44,503 bases of DNA from positions 1-44,503 of the forward strand of contig CAZUEM010000010.1 of assembly GCA_964619155.1 (NCBI GenBank), given 5' to 3'. A program made the translations under genes and the position numbers. A model generated the notes under the pieces. That model saw only the letters and a program-made list of their open reading frames with translations, was not told where the DNA came from and did no database searches. Origin of the DNA: CAIXRL01 sp964619155 (GTDB taxonomy: Bacteria; Eisenbacteria; RBG-16-71-46). Shown here one piece after another: positions 36,667 through 43,912 of the stretch (the stretch's first letter is position 1; every line of letters begins with the position of its first letter).

Positions 36667-39279
36667 TCACGGGAACGCGATCCGCACGCTGAACTGGATC
36701 ACGGCCGTCTGGCCGGGCCCCAGCACGCCCACGTTCGCGACGACCGCGCCGGCGGCGCCGTCGGCCGGCACGGAGACCGTGCCCACCGTGGTGCTCGCCG
36801 TGGCGGCGTTCCACGACCAGGTGTTCGCCGGAGTCGCGTCGTTGACGACGACACCGGTCACCGGCGTGGTGCCGATGTTCGTGACCGTGATCTCGTAGCG
36901 GATGCACGCGCCCGGAACCGCGCCGTAGGCGAGGTTCGTCGACGTGAACGTCGAGTCGGCCGAGCCGTTGCAGTCGCGATCGAGGCTCTGCGTCTTGGCG
37001 ATCGTGAGCTGGCCGTTGATCACCGTGGTGCCGTCCGTCGCGGAAGCGACGGCGGGCGCCGGGTCGGTGTAGGCCAGGTTCGAGGTGGTCGCCGAGAGCG
37101 TGGTCGTGTTGAGCTGGCCGAGCGGCGCGCCGGCCGGGGCGAACACCTGCACGAACAGGCGGACGCTGGCGCCGGACGCGAGGCCGCCGATGGCCGACAG
37201 GTCGGCGATCGGGGCGTCACCGCCGTCGAAGACGCCGCTGCCGTTCGTGTCCCAGTACAGGGCCGAGCTCCAGCCCGCCTGGTCGTTGGCCATCGCGAGC
37301 GACACGAAGCTGCCCGCGCCGTCGCCCTCGAGCACGTTGCCCGTGTTCGAGAGCATGTGCGTGTACACGACGAAGCCGCCGGGGGCGACCTGCGCCGAGT
37401 TGTTCGGCACCAGCGTCAGGCTGCGCACGACGCTGACGCGCACCTGGTCGTGGATCCGGTCGGAGGCGCCGGAGACCGGCGACAGGGCGCGGAAGTACAG
37501 GTCCACGTCGGCCGCGGCCGCGCCCGCGGGCACGTCCACGTCGGCGTACACCAGCGTGGCGGCGCCCGAGGCGATGACGCCGGTGTTGGTGATGACGCTG
37601 TTCGCGGCGTTGCGGAACGTCACCGACCAGCCCGCCGGCAGCGTGATGGCGCCGAACGTGTTGTCCGTGCTCGCCGACAGGTCGAAGTTGTCGTTCTGGC
37701 CGCTGGTGTTGTTGACGTAGAGCGTGAAGCGCGTCGTCGTGCCGGGGTTCGTCGCGTTGCGGACGACGAACGCGGCCTCGGGGCCGGGGCCGGCGCCGGG
37801 CGCGCCCGGAAGCGCCGAGTCGTTGGTCAGGTCCACCGTGTTCGCGACGATCGCCGTGAGCACGTCGGTCGCGACCGCCGAGACGAGCGGGTCCGACCAC
37901 GAGGTGGCCGTCTTGGTCAGCGAGTACGGGCCGCCCGTGGCGCCCGAGGGGAGCTGCACGCGCAGCACGACGTCGTAGGTCGCGCCGGCGGCGACGGGGC
38001 CGGTGTCCGGGATGCCGTTGCCGTTCGAGTCGCCGAGCAGCGCGAGCCCGCCGCTCTGGTACAGCGTCGCCGAGCTGCCGGCCGGGAACGAGCCCATGTT
38101 CACGGTGACGTCGAACACGTCCGTGCCGTTGCCGGTGTTGGTGAGCGTGTTCGTGAACACGACCACCGAGCCCTGCAGCGCGCTCGCGACCGTCTGGCCG
38201 GCGAACGTCAGGCTGACGGCCTGGTTCACCGTGAACGACGCGACGTTGGTGAAGAACGGACCGACGTTCGCGGCGCCGTCGTTGTAGGCGAAGCGCGCCG
38301 AGTTGTCGATCACCTGCGGCGCGAGGCCGGCGTTCACCCCGACCTCGAAGGTCAGGCTGCCGGACTGGCCCGGGGGCACCTGGGCGATCTGCGCGGTGAC
38401 CGCGCCGCCCGTCGCGACGTTGTAGTCGAAGGTCACCGTGCCCGGCGCGACGCCCTGCGCGTCGGTCGAGTCGGCGTCCGTCAGCGCGGTCGCGCCCGTC
38501 ACGCTCCAGCGCGCGCTGCCCGGCACGTACGTCATGCCGGCGGGGATCACGTCGGTCAGGCGCAGGCCGGCGGCCGTCGCGTTGCCCGAGTTGGTGTACG
38601 ACAGGGTGTAGGTGTACGGACCGCTCGGCGACGCGCCGTTGTTCTGGCTGATCGCCTTGGTGACCGACAGCACGGCGTTGCCCGTGACCGTGACCTGGTC
38701 GTCGTTGAAGGCCGTCTGGGCGCCGTCGAACGTGCTGGCCGCGTTGACGCGGACGCTGGCGACGTCGCCCGCCACCTGCGTGCCGGGCACGCTGCCCATC
38801 ACGACGAAGTGGAACTGGGCGCCGGGCGCGAGGGCGCCGGTCGTGACGAGCGGGACGAAGTTGTCCGCCACGCCGTTCGCGTCCGCGTCGGCGTAGAGCG
38901 CGAGGCCGGTGAGGTCGAAGTCGTCACCGCCCAGGTTCGCCACCGACAGCGGGAACGCGTCCGAGCCGTTGCCCGTGTTGGTCAGGACGTGGGGGAACGC
39001 CACCGAGCCGCCGGGGGCCGACGTGCGCGCGCCGTTCGCGGTGAGCGTGAAGCTCGCCACCTGCTGGACGATCGTGGTGACCGGGTTCGAGGTGACGGTG
39101 TGCGTCTGGGAGGCCGCGTCCACGTACGTGGCGGTCGCGGTGTTGCCGATCGGCGTGCCGGCCGGGGGCGCGGCGTACGCCGCGACGGCGAGCATCGCCG
39201 TCGTGGCCAGCACGGACGCGAGCGCGCCCAGGCCGGCCAGAACGCGCCGGCCGAGGCCGGCGTTCTGCGGGACCTTCAT
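36667..39279 (-). CDS. Secreted DUF11-repeat surface protein
   Basis: 870 residues. A signal peptide (to about residue 36, ending AYA) is followed by APPAGTPIGNTATATYVD. The remainder is a string of DUF11/conserved-repeat beta-sandwich modules recognisable by FPHVLTNTGNGSDAF, TYTLSYTNSGNATAAG, VVFTNTLTNTGNGTDVF, VVYTHMLSNTGNVLEG and YEITVTNIGTTPVTG, giving about six to seven units. The protein is rich in Thr, Asn, Ala and Val and poor in Cys. It ends QFSVRIAFP without a FlgD-Ig domain. ATG 39279 has GGAGG about five bases upstream. It is probably an abundant surface layer or filament component, with its biogenesis linked to the barrel protein encoded next. Confidence 0.82.
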   Translation of the reverse strand: MKVPQNAGLGRRVLAGLGALASVLATTAMLAVAAYAAPPAGTPIGNTATATYVDAASQTHTVTSNPVTTIVQQVASFTLTANGARTSAPGGSVAFPHVLTNTGNGSDAFPLSVANLGGDDFDLTGLALYADADANGVADNFVPLVTTGALAPGAQFHFVVMGSVPGTQVAGDVASVRVNAASTFDGAQTAFNDDQVTVTGNAVLSVTKAISQNNGASPSGPYTYTLSYTNSGNATAAGLRLTDVIPAGMTYVPGSARWSVTGATALTDADSTDAQGVAPGTVTFDYNVATGGAVTAQIAQVPPGQSGSLTFEVGVNAGLAPQVIDNSARFAYNDGAANVGPFFTNVASFTVNQAVSLTFAGQTVASALQGSVVVFTNTLTNTGNGTDVFDVTVNMGSFPAGSSATLYQSGGLALLGDSNGNGIPDTGPVAAGATYDVVLRVQLPSGATGGPYSLTKTATSWSDPLVSAVATDVLTAIVANTVDLTNDSALPGAPGAGPGPEAAFVVRNATNPGTTTRFTLYVNNTSGQNDNFDLSASTDNTFGAITLPAGWSVTFRNAANSVITNTGVIASGAATLVYADVDVPAGAAAADVDLYFRALSPVSGASDRIHDQVRVSVVRSLTLVPNNSAQVAPGGFVVYTHMLSNTGNVLEGDGAGSFVSLAMANDQAGWSSALYWDTNGSGVFDGGDAPIADLSAIGGLASGASVRLFVQVFAPAGAPLGQLNTTTLSATTSNLAYTDPAPAVASATDGTTVINGQLTIAKTQSLDRDCNGSADSTFTSTNLAYGAVPGACIRYEITVTNIGTTPVTGVVVNDATPANTWSWNAATASTTVGTVSVPADGAAGAVVANVGVLGPGQTAVIQFSVRIAFP

Positions 39280-39425
39280 GGTTCCCTCCGAGGAAAGGGA
39301 CTTCGCTTCGGTTTTTTTTCTGCTGTCTCAACTGGGCCGCGCGGCAGTCACGGTCGCCCGCTCCGAGGTGCGGACGGCGCGATGGCGTGCGCGGCGATGC
39401 GAAAAGGGATTCGGTTTCCGGCGAT

Positions 39426-39935
39426 CTAGCGCGCGTTCACGGCGACGCTCGCGAGCGGGGCCACCCGCATGCGCGCGCGGACCGTGCGCGATTCCTTCGC
39501 CGCCAGCGTCCCGAGCGACCAGCGGAGCGCGCGGTACTCCGAGAGGGGGACCTCCCGGACCACCTCGCGGCCGTCGGCCGTGCGCGTGCGGCGCACGAGC
39601 GGGACCGGGGCGAACGTCCGGCCGTCGGTGCTCGCGAGGACCACGGCGGGCGCCGCGGTCTTCGGCAGGTATTCGAGCCCGTTCGGCACCGGCAGCGTGG
39701 CGTCGAGCTCGCGGACCGCGGTGCGGCCGCCGTTGCGGTAGACCGCGCGGTACTCGATCACGTCGCCGGGCCGGGCCTTGTCGGCCGACACGAGGACTTC
39801 CTTGCCGTCGACGATCGTCACGCGCTGCGAGTTGAGCGCCACGCGGACGTCGCCGTCCGCGAACGCGAGCGCCGGGGCGAAGGCCGCCACGGCCACGATC
39901 GCGATCGCGACGGTGCGCTTGAGGTGCTTCTGCAT
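39426..39935 (-). CDS. Small secreted DUF11-like protein
   Basis: 169 residues: a clear signal peptide (KHLKRTVAIAIVAVAAFAP..., ending AFA) plus one beta-sandwich module with the DUF11 sequence order: ADKARPGDVIEYRAVYRNGGRTAVRELDA, split here as RPGDVIEYRAVYRN and LPVPNGLEYLP. Toward the C-terminus LRWSLGTLAAKESRTVRARMRV matches the last strands of the domain. ATG 39935 has GGGAGG about eight bases upstream. It is the first gene of the operon and could be a minor subunit, cap or periplasmic partner of the larger DUF11 proteins. No other function can be read from it. Confidence 0.8.
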   Translation of the reverse strand: MQKHLKRTVAIAIVAVAAFAPALAFADGDVRVALNSQRVTIVDGKEVLVSADKARPGDVIEYRAVYRNGGRTAVRELDATLPVPNGLEYLPKTAAPAVVLASTDGRTFAPVPLVRRTRTADGREVVREVPLSEYRALRWSLGTLAAKESRTVRARMRVAPLASVAVNAR

Positions 39936-40554
39936 CGCCGGAACCTCCCTGGTGGGTCCGAGGAACGTTCGCGGTCCGACGCCCGGCGCAGAGGACGCCG
40001 CGCACGGCGGACCGCTTCGAGGCTCCGGTTCGTCGCGAGTTGGGAAGGTGCGGGATGCAACACCCGTTGCCTCCGGTCCGAGGTGCCGAAGGCCGCGGAT
40101 GGTGTTGAAGCCTCGGGCGCGTTATCGGGCCGGGGAGCCTCCGGGCTTTAGGGGGGATTCGCGTTTCGCAACGCGGCCGCGGCCAAACGCCCCGCGGCGG
40201 GGCCCCCGGGGGCTCGCGGCTTCGGGGGACGGGCGGGCCGCCGCGTGCGGAGGGCTCCCGCCGGGGGCTCGGGACGGCTGCCGGGCGGGGCGCCGGACAC
40301 GACGAGACACGCGTCCGGGGGGAGCCGGTGGTGCGCCGCGGGAGTCCGCTTCTCGGTGAAGATGCGAACCCGCCGTGCTCGACGGCGACGCGTGTGATTT
40401 GTATGTCAGATGTCGAATTTATTCTTGTATTCGGTCGTGGTGACTCCGATGCTCCTTTCGTGCGCCGTCGTTCGAGCGGAAGCGCGGGTGTTTCATCCGA
40501 GGAACCCGTGCGGAAGTGCGAGCGGCGGCGCCGCTGTGTTCCGTATGCCGCGGA
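39936..40554. other. Long intergenic region upstream of the DUF11 operon
   Basis: 619 bases without a supported gene. Most is extremely GC-rich with several self-complementary C/G runs (about 40190-40290). A sharply AT-richer patch at about 40392-40440 contains GTGTGATTTGTATGTCAG and AATTTATTCTTGTATTC. It could hold a promoter or upstream element, but no pair of boxes has a convincing spacing. On the minus strand TTGCGA and TAAAGC near 40145-40175 are another weak promoter candidate. No RNA gene was recognised. Confidence 0.35.
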
Positions 40555-41025
40555 TCAGTCCACGATGCGAATCTCCCGCATGCGGCGCTTGTTCGCGATC
40601 AGCGTGCCGAATGCGGCCTCGGCGGCGACGAAGAGGTCCGGCGCGGCCAGGAAGTCCGAGAGGCGCAGCCGGACGTCGGGCGCGCCCCAGCGGACGACCG
40701 CGGAGATCTCCCGCTCGTCCACGAAGTGGAGCTCGACGCGCTGGTGCTGCGCGGCCGGGCGTCCCGGCGGCAGCACGAGCGCGGGGTCCACGCCCGGCCC
40801 GATCGCGACCCAGTCCACGTTCTCGCGCACGAGCAGCCGGACGCGGGAGTCCTCCTGCTGCACGAACGGGATCACGAAGCGGTCGGAGTTGAGCAGCTCG
40901 AAGACGGTCTCGCACCGCCCCGAGTCGCCGACCTCGGGAAAGAGCAGGAAGGCGCCGTCCCGCGGTTCACGGTGGGGCTGGCCGAGCCGGACGGCGGCCG
41001 GGACCTTCGGAACGTAGACGGACAT
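40555..41025 (-). CDS. Uncharacterised DUF6812-like protein
   Basis: 156 residues, no signal peptide or membrane segment, so probably cytoplasmic. Two similar halves are suggested: the first includes VFELLNSDRFVIPFVQ and VRLLVRENVDWVAIGPG, the second RVELHFVDEREISAVVRW, RLRLSDFLAAPDLF and LIANKRRMREIRI. The second half recalls DUF6812-type small beta domains (a strand pair, then RLSDFL and an INKR-like end), but I cannot confirm this without a profile search. ATG 41025 has GGAGG six bases upstream. It has no close neighbour on either side and no inferable function. Confidence 0.65.
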   Translation of the reverse strand: MSVYVPKVPAAVRLGQPHREPRDGAFLLFPEVGDSGRCETVFELLNSDRFVIPFVQQEDSRVRLLVRENVDWVAIGPGVDPALVLPPGRPAAQHQRVELHFVDEREISAVVRWGAPDVRLRLSDFLAAPDLFVAAEAAFGTLIANKRRMREIRIVD

Positions 41026-41472
41026 CACGTGCCTCCCTCGGGGGGCGGGAGCGAGCGCCGCGGCTTCCGGAGCGCCGGGAGAACCCGGCGTCCCCGAACC
41101 CGTGGCCGCTCGCGACAGGCAACCGCGAAGTACGATCGTTTCGTGGGCGCCGCGCGGAAGCCTTCCGCCGATCGCACGCCGGGCGCATGGACGCATGAAC
41201 TACCGCGCCACGGCCGACTCTCGGGGGGAGGTCCGACGCGAATGCAACCGCTCGGCAGCATGGCTCGTGGCCCGGCGTTCGAGGCGCACCGTCCCGCGCG
41301 AGGATTCGCGGGCCGGCCCGAGGAGGATGCGAATAAGGGGGCCACTGCTGCGATGCGCCGTAGACTGCGCCCCGGGGTCATATTCCGTCAAGCCCGGACT
41401 GGGCGGCCCCGGGCCCCGCGGAATTGAGACGCGAGTTTCCCGCGGGCGCCGCCGGCCGCGGGACCGGCGGGC
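41026..41472. other. Intergenic region, no gene seen
   Basis: 447 bases between the DUF6812-like gene start and the tautomerase stop. Open frames exist on both strands but lack start signals and family resemblance. TTGACG on the minus strand near 41386-41391 is a possible -35 without a good -10. A GC-only imperfect hairpin follows the tautomerase stop at about 41450-41470. No tRNA or small RNA was recognised. Confidence 0.35.
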
Positions 41473-41838
41473 TCAGGTCCGCAGCCGGCCGCCGAACGCG
41501 ACGCGCCCGCGGCCCGCGGGGGCGTAGACGAGGTGCACGTTGTCCGCGGGCCGGCCGCAGGCGGCCGCGATCGCGTCCGTGAGCCGGCGGACCTCGCCGG
41601 CGAGCGCCTCGCCCTCGGGCGGCTCGGCCTCGAGCACGCTCACCAGCACGGGCCACACGCCGGGCTCGCCGCCGCCGTTCTCCGCGTATTCGTCCTCGCG
41701 CACGAATCGCACGCGCACCCAGGCCGAGCGCGGCGCGGAGCCGAGCGCCGCGCCGGCCGCGTCGGCGATCCGCCGCGCGAGCGATTGCCGGACGTTGTCC
41801 GCCACCGGCCCGACGAACTCCACTTCGAGGATGGGCAT
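41473..41838 (-). CDS. Tautomerase-superfamily protein (4-OT/MIF-like)
   Basis: 121 residues. The N-terminus MPILEVEFVG places a proline directly after the initiator Met; after Met removal this Pro1 is the catalytic base of the tautomerase superfamily. A beta-alpha-beta pattern follows: QSLARRIADAAGAALG helix, WVRVRFV strand, then a second half with LVSVLEAEPP, an EVRRLTDAIAAACG helix and VHLVYAPAG. The length corresponds to two fused 4-oxalocrotonate-tautomerase-like units, as in MIF or CHMI-type members. The natural substrate is unknown. ATG 41838 has GGAGG six bases upstream. It lies 33 bases from the nucleotidyltransferase gene, perhaps in one transcript. Confidence 0.7.
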   Translation of the reverse strand: MPILEVEFVGPVADNVRQSLARRIADAAGAALGSAPRSAWVRVRFVREDEYAENGGGEPGVWPVLVSVLEAEPPEGEALAGEVRRLTDAIAAACGRPADNVHLVYAPAGRGRVAFGGRLRT

Positions 41839-41871
41839 GGAGGCCTCCCGCGGGTCCCGGGCCGGGCGCCG

Positions 41872-42312
41872 TCAGGCGCCTTCGAGTTCGTCGGCGTCGG
41901 CGAGATCGCGAGGCCGGCCGACCGCGCGCTTGTTCCGGATCAGGTCCTGACGGCCGATGAACGCGACCGGCACGCCGCCGAGTTGTCCCGGCTCCCGGCG
42001 AGTCCATGCGCTTTCGAACTCGACTCCCGAGATCGAGGTCAGCAGATCGATCCGGCCGGGCGCCACCCCCATCTGGAAGACGAGGTCCGGCTGTCCGAGT
42101 TCATCTTCGCGAAGGGACTCGAGCGGCGCGCCGAACGAGCGCAGTGCCGCGTACACCCGGGCGGCATTCTCGGGGTCGCGGTCGATCCACAGGTCCAGAT
42201 CGCCGGTCGCCCGCGGGCGGCCGTAACGGCCCACCGCGAAGGCCCCGACGACGAGGAAGCGCGCTTCAGCGTCGGACAACGCGCGCAACAGATCGACAAA
42301 GTCCCGGTTCAT
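41872..42312 (-). CDS. Nucleotidyltransferase-fold protein (DUF6036/MNT-like)
   Basis: 146 residues. FLVVGAFAVGRYGRPRATGDLDLWID (given here in parts: VVGAFAVGRYG and RATGDLDLWID) has the glycine-rich turn and the DxD pair D38/D40 of minimal nucleotidyltransferases of the DUF6036/AbiEii-like kind. FQMGVAPGRIDLLT supplies the third acidic strand, and FIGRQDLIRNKRAVGRPRDLAD is the typical C-terminal segment. These proteins transfer nucleotides to RNA or protein partners and are often toxin-antitoxin components. ATG 42312 has GGAG five bases upstream and lies 47 bases inside the upstream small gene. Confidence 0.8.
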   Translation of the reverse strand: MNRDFVDLLRALSDAEARFLVVGAFAVGRYGRPRATGDLDLWIDRDPENAARVYAALRSFGAPLESLREDELGQPDLVFQMGVAPGRIDLLTSISGVEFESAWTRREPGQLGGVPVAFIGRQDLIRNKRAVGRPRDLADADELEGA

Positions 42313-42478
42313 CCGGACTCCAGCCCTGAAGGGACCACTGCAGAACGGTCACCTGCCAGACGGCCTCGACCCGCTCGTCGGGGGTCAGGGCCTCCCAGTC
42401 CGCTCGGACGAGCGCCTCGGCCTCGTCCCCAAGCCGCGCGCGGCGGATGCGCAGGTGGTCTCGTCGTGCCGTGCTCAT
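42266..42478 (-). CDS. Small protein overlapping the nucleotidyltransferase gene
   Basis: 70 residues: an Arg-rich N-terminus, then a predicted helix LTPDERVEAVWQVTVLQWSL and a tail GLCRSVARVVRR. It has no signal peptide. Its last 47 bases overlap the nucleotidyltransferase start, so the two are translated together. Small proteins of this style (ERVEAVWxVTxxxW ... RxVxRVxR) commonly precede DUF6036-type nucleotidyltransferases, which supports a functional pair, possibly toxin-antitoxin. The family name is not known to me. Confidence 0.65.
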   Translation of the reverse strand: MSTARRDHLRIRRARLGDEAEALVRADWEALTPDERVEAVWQVTVLQWSLQGWSPDEPGLCRSVARVVRR

Positions 42479-42527
42479 GACGCTCGGAACATAGCACGCG
42501 TGCCGGGCGTGGCGGCGCCCGCGGGCG

Positions 42528-43019
42528 CTATGCGGCCTGCTGCTGCTCGCGGGTGCGGCGGTAGACGCTCAGGCGGCAGGGCACCGGGCCGAGCGACACG
42601 TCCGCGCCGACCACTTCCATGCCGGGGCCCGAGGCGATCGGGCTCGAGAGGTACATGGGCAGGCCGAGGCGCAACTGGCCGTCGCGGCCGGCCATGTGGG
42701 ACTTCACCTTGCCGGCGATGATGTTCATCACCTCGGAGACGCCGTCGGCGACCTCCTTGTCGGTGAGGTCCTCGCTGGCGCGCAGGCCGAGCAGGCCGCG
42801 CGCGAGCGCGTGCAGGCCGGCGCTCGTACTCGTGAGGCCGAGGTGGACGGAGTTCCGCTCCGAGAGGATGGCGATGTACACGCCGGGGCGGGCGACCTCG
42901 CCGGTCTCGAGGTCGGCCTTCGCGTCGAAGCGCATCGAGCCGGCGGCGAACTCGGCCGCCGCGGCCTCGAAGGTCCGCATCCACTCCTGCATCGGGATCG
43001 TCCCGGAGCTCATCTCCAT
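42528..43019 (-). CDS. CheX-like CheY-P phosphatase / chemotaxis protein
   Basis: 163 residues. The sequence DGVSEVMNIIAGKVKSHM (92-109) fits the CheC/CheX/FliY signature Dx3Ex2N with D92, E96 and N99; the acidic/Asn pair removes phosphate from CheY-P. A single copy and the following IAGKVK resemble CheX rather than two-site CheC. The C-terminal beta-strands (VPCRLSVYRRT) fit the fold. ATG 43019 is chosen; a second ATG two codons downstream is possible. The gene follows cheR by 14 bases in the adaptation cluster and could couple methylation to signal removal. Confidence 0.8.
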   Translation of the reverse strand: MEMSSGTIPMQEWMRTFEAAAAEFAAGSMRFDAKADLETGEVARPGVYIAILSERNSVHLGLTSTSAGLHALARGLLGLRASEDLTDKEVADGVSEVMNIIAGKVKSHMAGRDGQLRLGLPMYLSSPIASGPGMEVVGADVSLGPVPCRLSVYRRTREQQQAA

Positions 43020-43033
43020 CACCTCGCCTTCGG

Positions 43034-43912
43034 TCAGAGGACGCCGGGCCGCGGCCGGTAGGCCACGGTGCGCCCGAACGTCACGGGTTCGAACGAATCG
43101 TCCATCGTGAGCGTGGTCTCGCCGCCGCCCAGGAACAGCAGGCCGTCCGGCGCGAGCGCGCGGTGCACGCCGCGCAGCACGGCGCGGCGCGTCGGCGCGT
43201 CGAAGTACATCAGCACGTTGCGCAGCAGCACGATGTCCTGCGGCGGCAGCGCCGGCAGCGGCTGCGTCAGGTTGATCTCGCGGAACTCGACCGCGCCGCG
43301 CACGTCGTCGCGCAGCCGCCAGTCGAGGCCGTCCTTGCGGAAGTACTTCACGAGCATCGGCGCGGGCAGGCCGCGGTTGACCTCGATCTGGCTGTAGAGC
43401 GCCTCGCGCGCGCGCCGCAGCACGCTGGTCGAGAAGTCGCTGGCCAGCAGCTGGACGTGCCACCCGAGCAGCTGCGGGAAGTGCTCGCGCAGCAGCATGG
43501 CGACGCTGTAGGGCTCCTGCCCGCTCGCGCACGCCGCGCTCCAGACGCGCAGCTCGCGCGACGGCGCGCGCCGCTGCACGAACTGGGGCAGCACGCTGCG
43601 GCGCAACTCGTCGAACGGGTGCACGTCGCGGAACCAGGAGGTTTCGGCGATGGCGAGACACTCGGCGACGCGCCGGTGCAGCACGCCCCAGTTCTCCTCC
43701 GTGCGCAGCACCTCGAGCACGTCGGCGGGCGAGCCGAAGCCCTCGTCGGTCGCGAGCGCGCACAGGCGCATCTCGACGAAGTACTCCTTGCCCTCGTCGA
43801 GCCGGATGCCCGCGCGCTGGTGGAGCAGCGTGCGCAGCATCGCGTGGTCCTGCGCGGTCAGCACCGGACGGCCTCCGGCATTCGGGGTCTCAGGCGGCAC
43901 GGCGGTCTCCAC
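43034..43912 (-). CDS. cheR: Chemotaxis protein methyltransferase
   Basis: About 292 residues. It methylates glutamates of chemoreceptors using S-adenosylmethionine. The N-terminal helical domain has RTLLHQRAGIRL, and ETSWFRDVHPF (90-100) is the standard CheR linker motif. RVWSAACASGQEPYSVAML (122-140) is the SAM-binding motif I, LLASDFSTSVLRRA motif II, and QDIVLLRNVLMYFD the conserved C-terminal strand. Start is uncertain: GTG 43912 overlaps the cheB end by 23 bases but has no good ribosome site, whereas GTG 43900 has GGAG six bases upstream. It is encoded directly after cheB and before the CheX-like gene. Confidence 0.93.
   Translation of the reverse strand: METAVPPETPNAGGRPVLTAQDHAMLRTLLHQRAGIRLDEGKEYFVEMRLCALATDEGFGSPADVLEVLRTEENWGVLHRRVAECLAIAETSWFRDVHPFDELRRSVLPQFVQRRAPSRELRVWSAACASGQEPYSVAMLLREHFPQLLGWHVQLLASDFSTSVLRRAREALYSQIEVNRGLPAPMLVKYFRKDGLDWRLRDDVRGAVEFREINLTQPLPALPPQDIVLLRNVLMYFDAPTRRAVLRGVHRALAPDGLLFLGGGETTLTMDDSFEPVTFGRTVAYRPRPGVL

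Noticed and set aside
32107..39429. Plus-strand open frame of more than 2400 codons opposite the DUF11 genes (and similar ones at 20567-24196 and 26843-31945)
   Set aside because: These are by-products of extreme GC richness: the sequence is Arg/Ala/Gly/His-rich with no domains, and the opposite strand encodes recognisable exported proteins.
43080..43100. GGGTTCGAAC, resembling a tRNA T-loop
   Set aside because: It lies inside the conserved cheR coding sequence and no acceptor or anticodon stem surrounds it.
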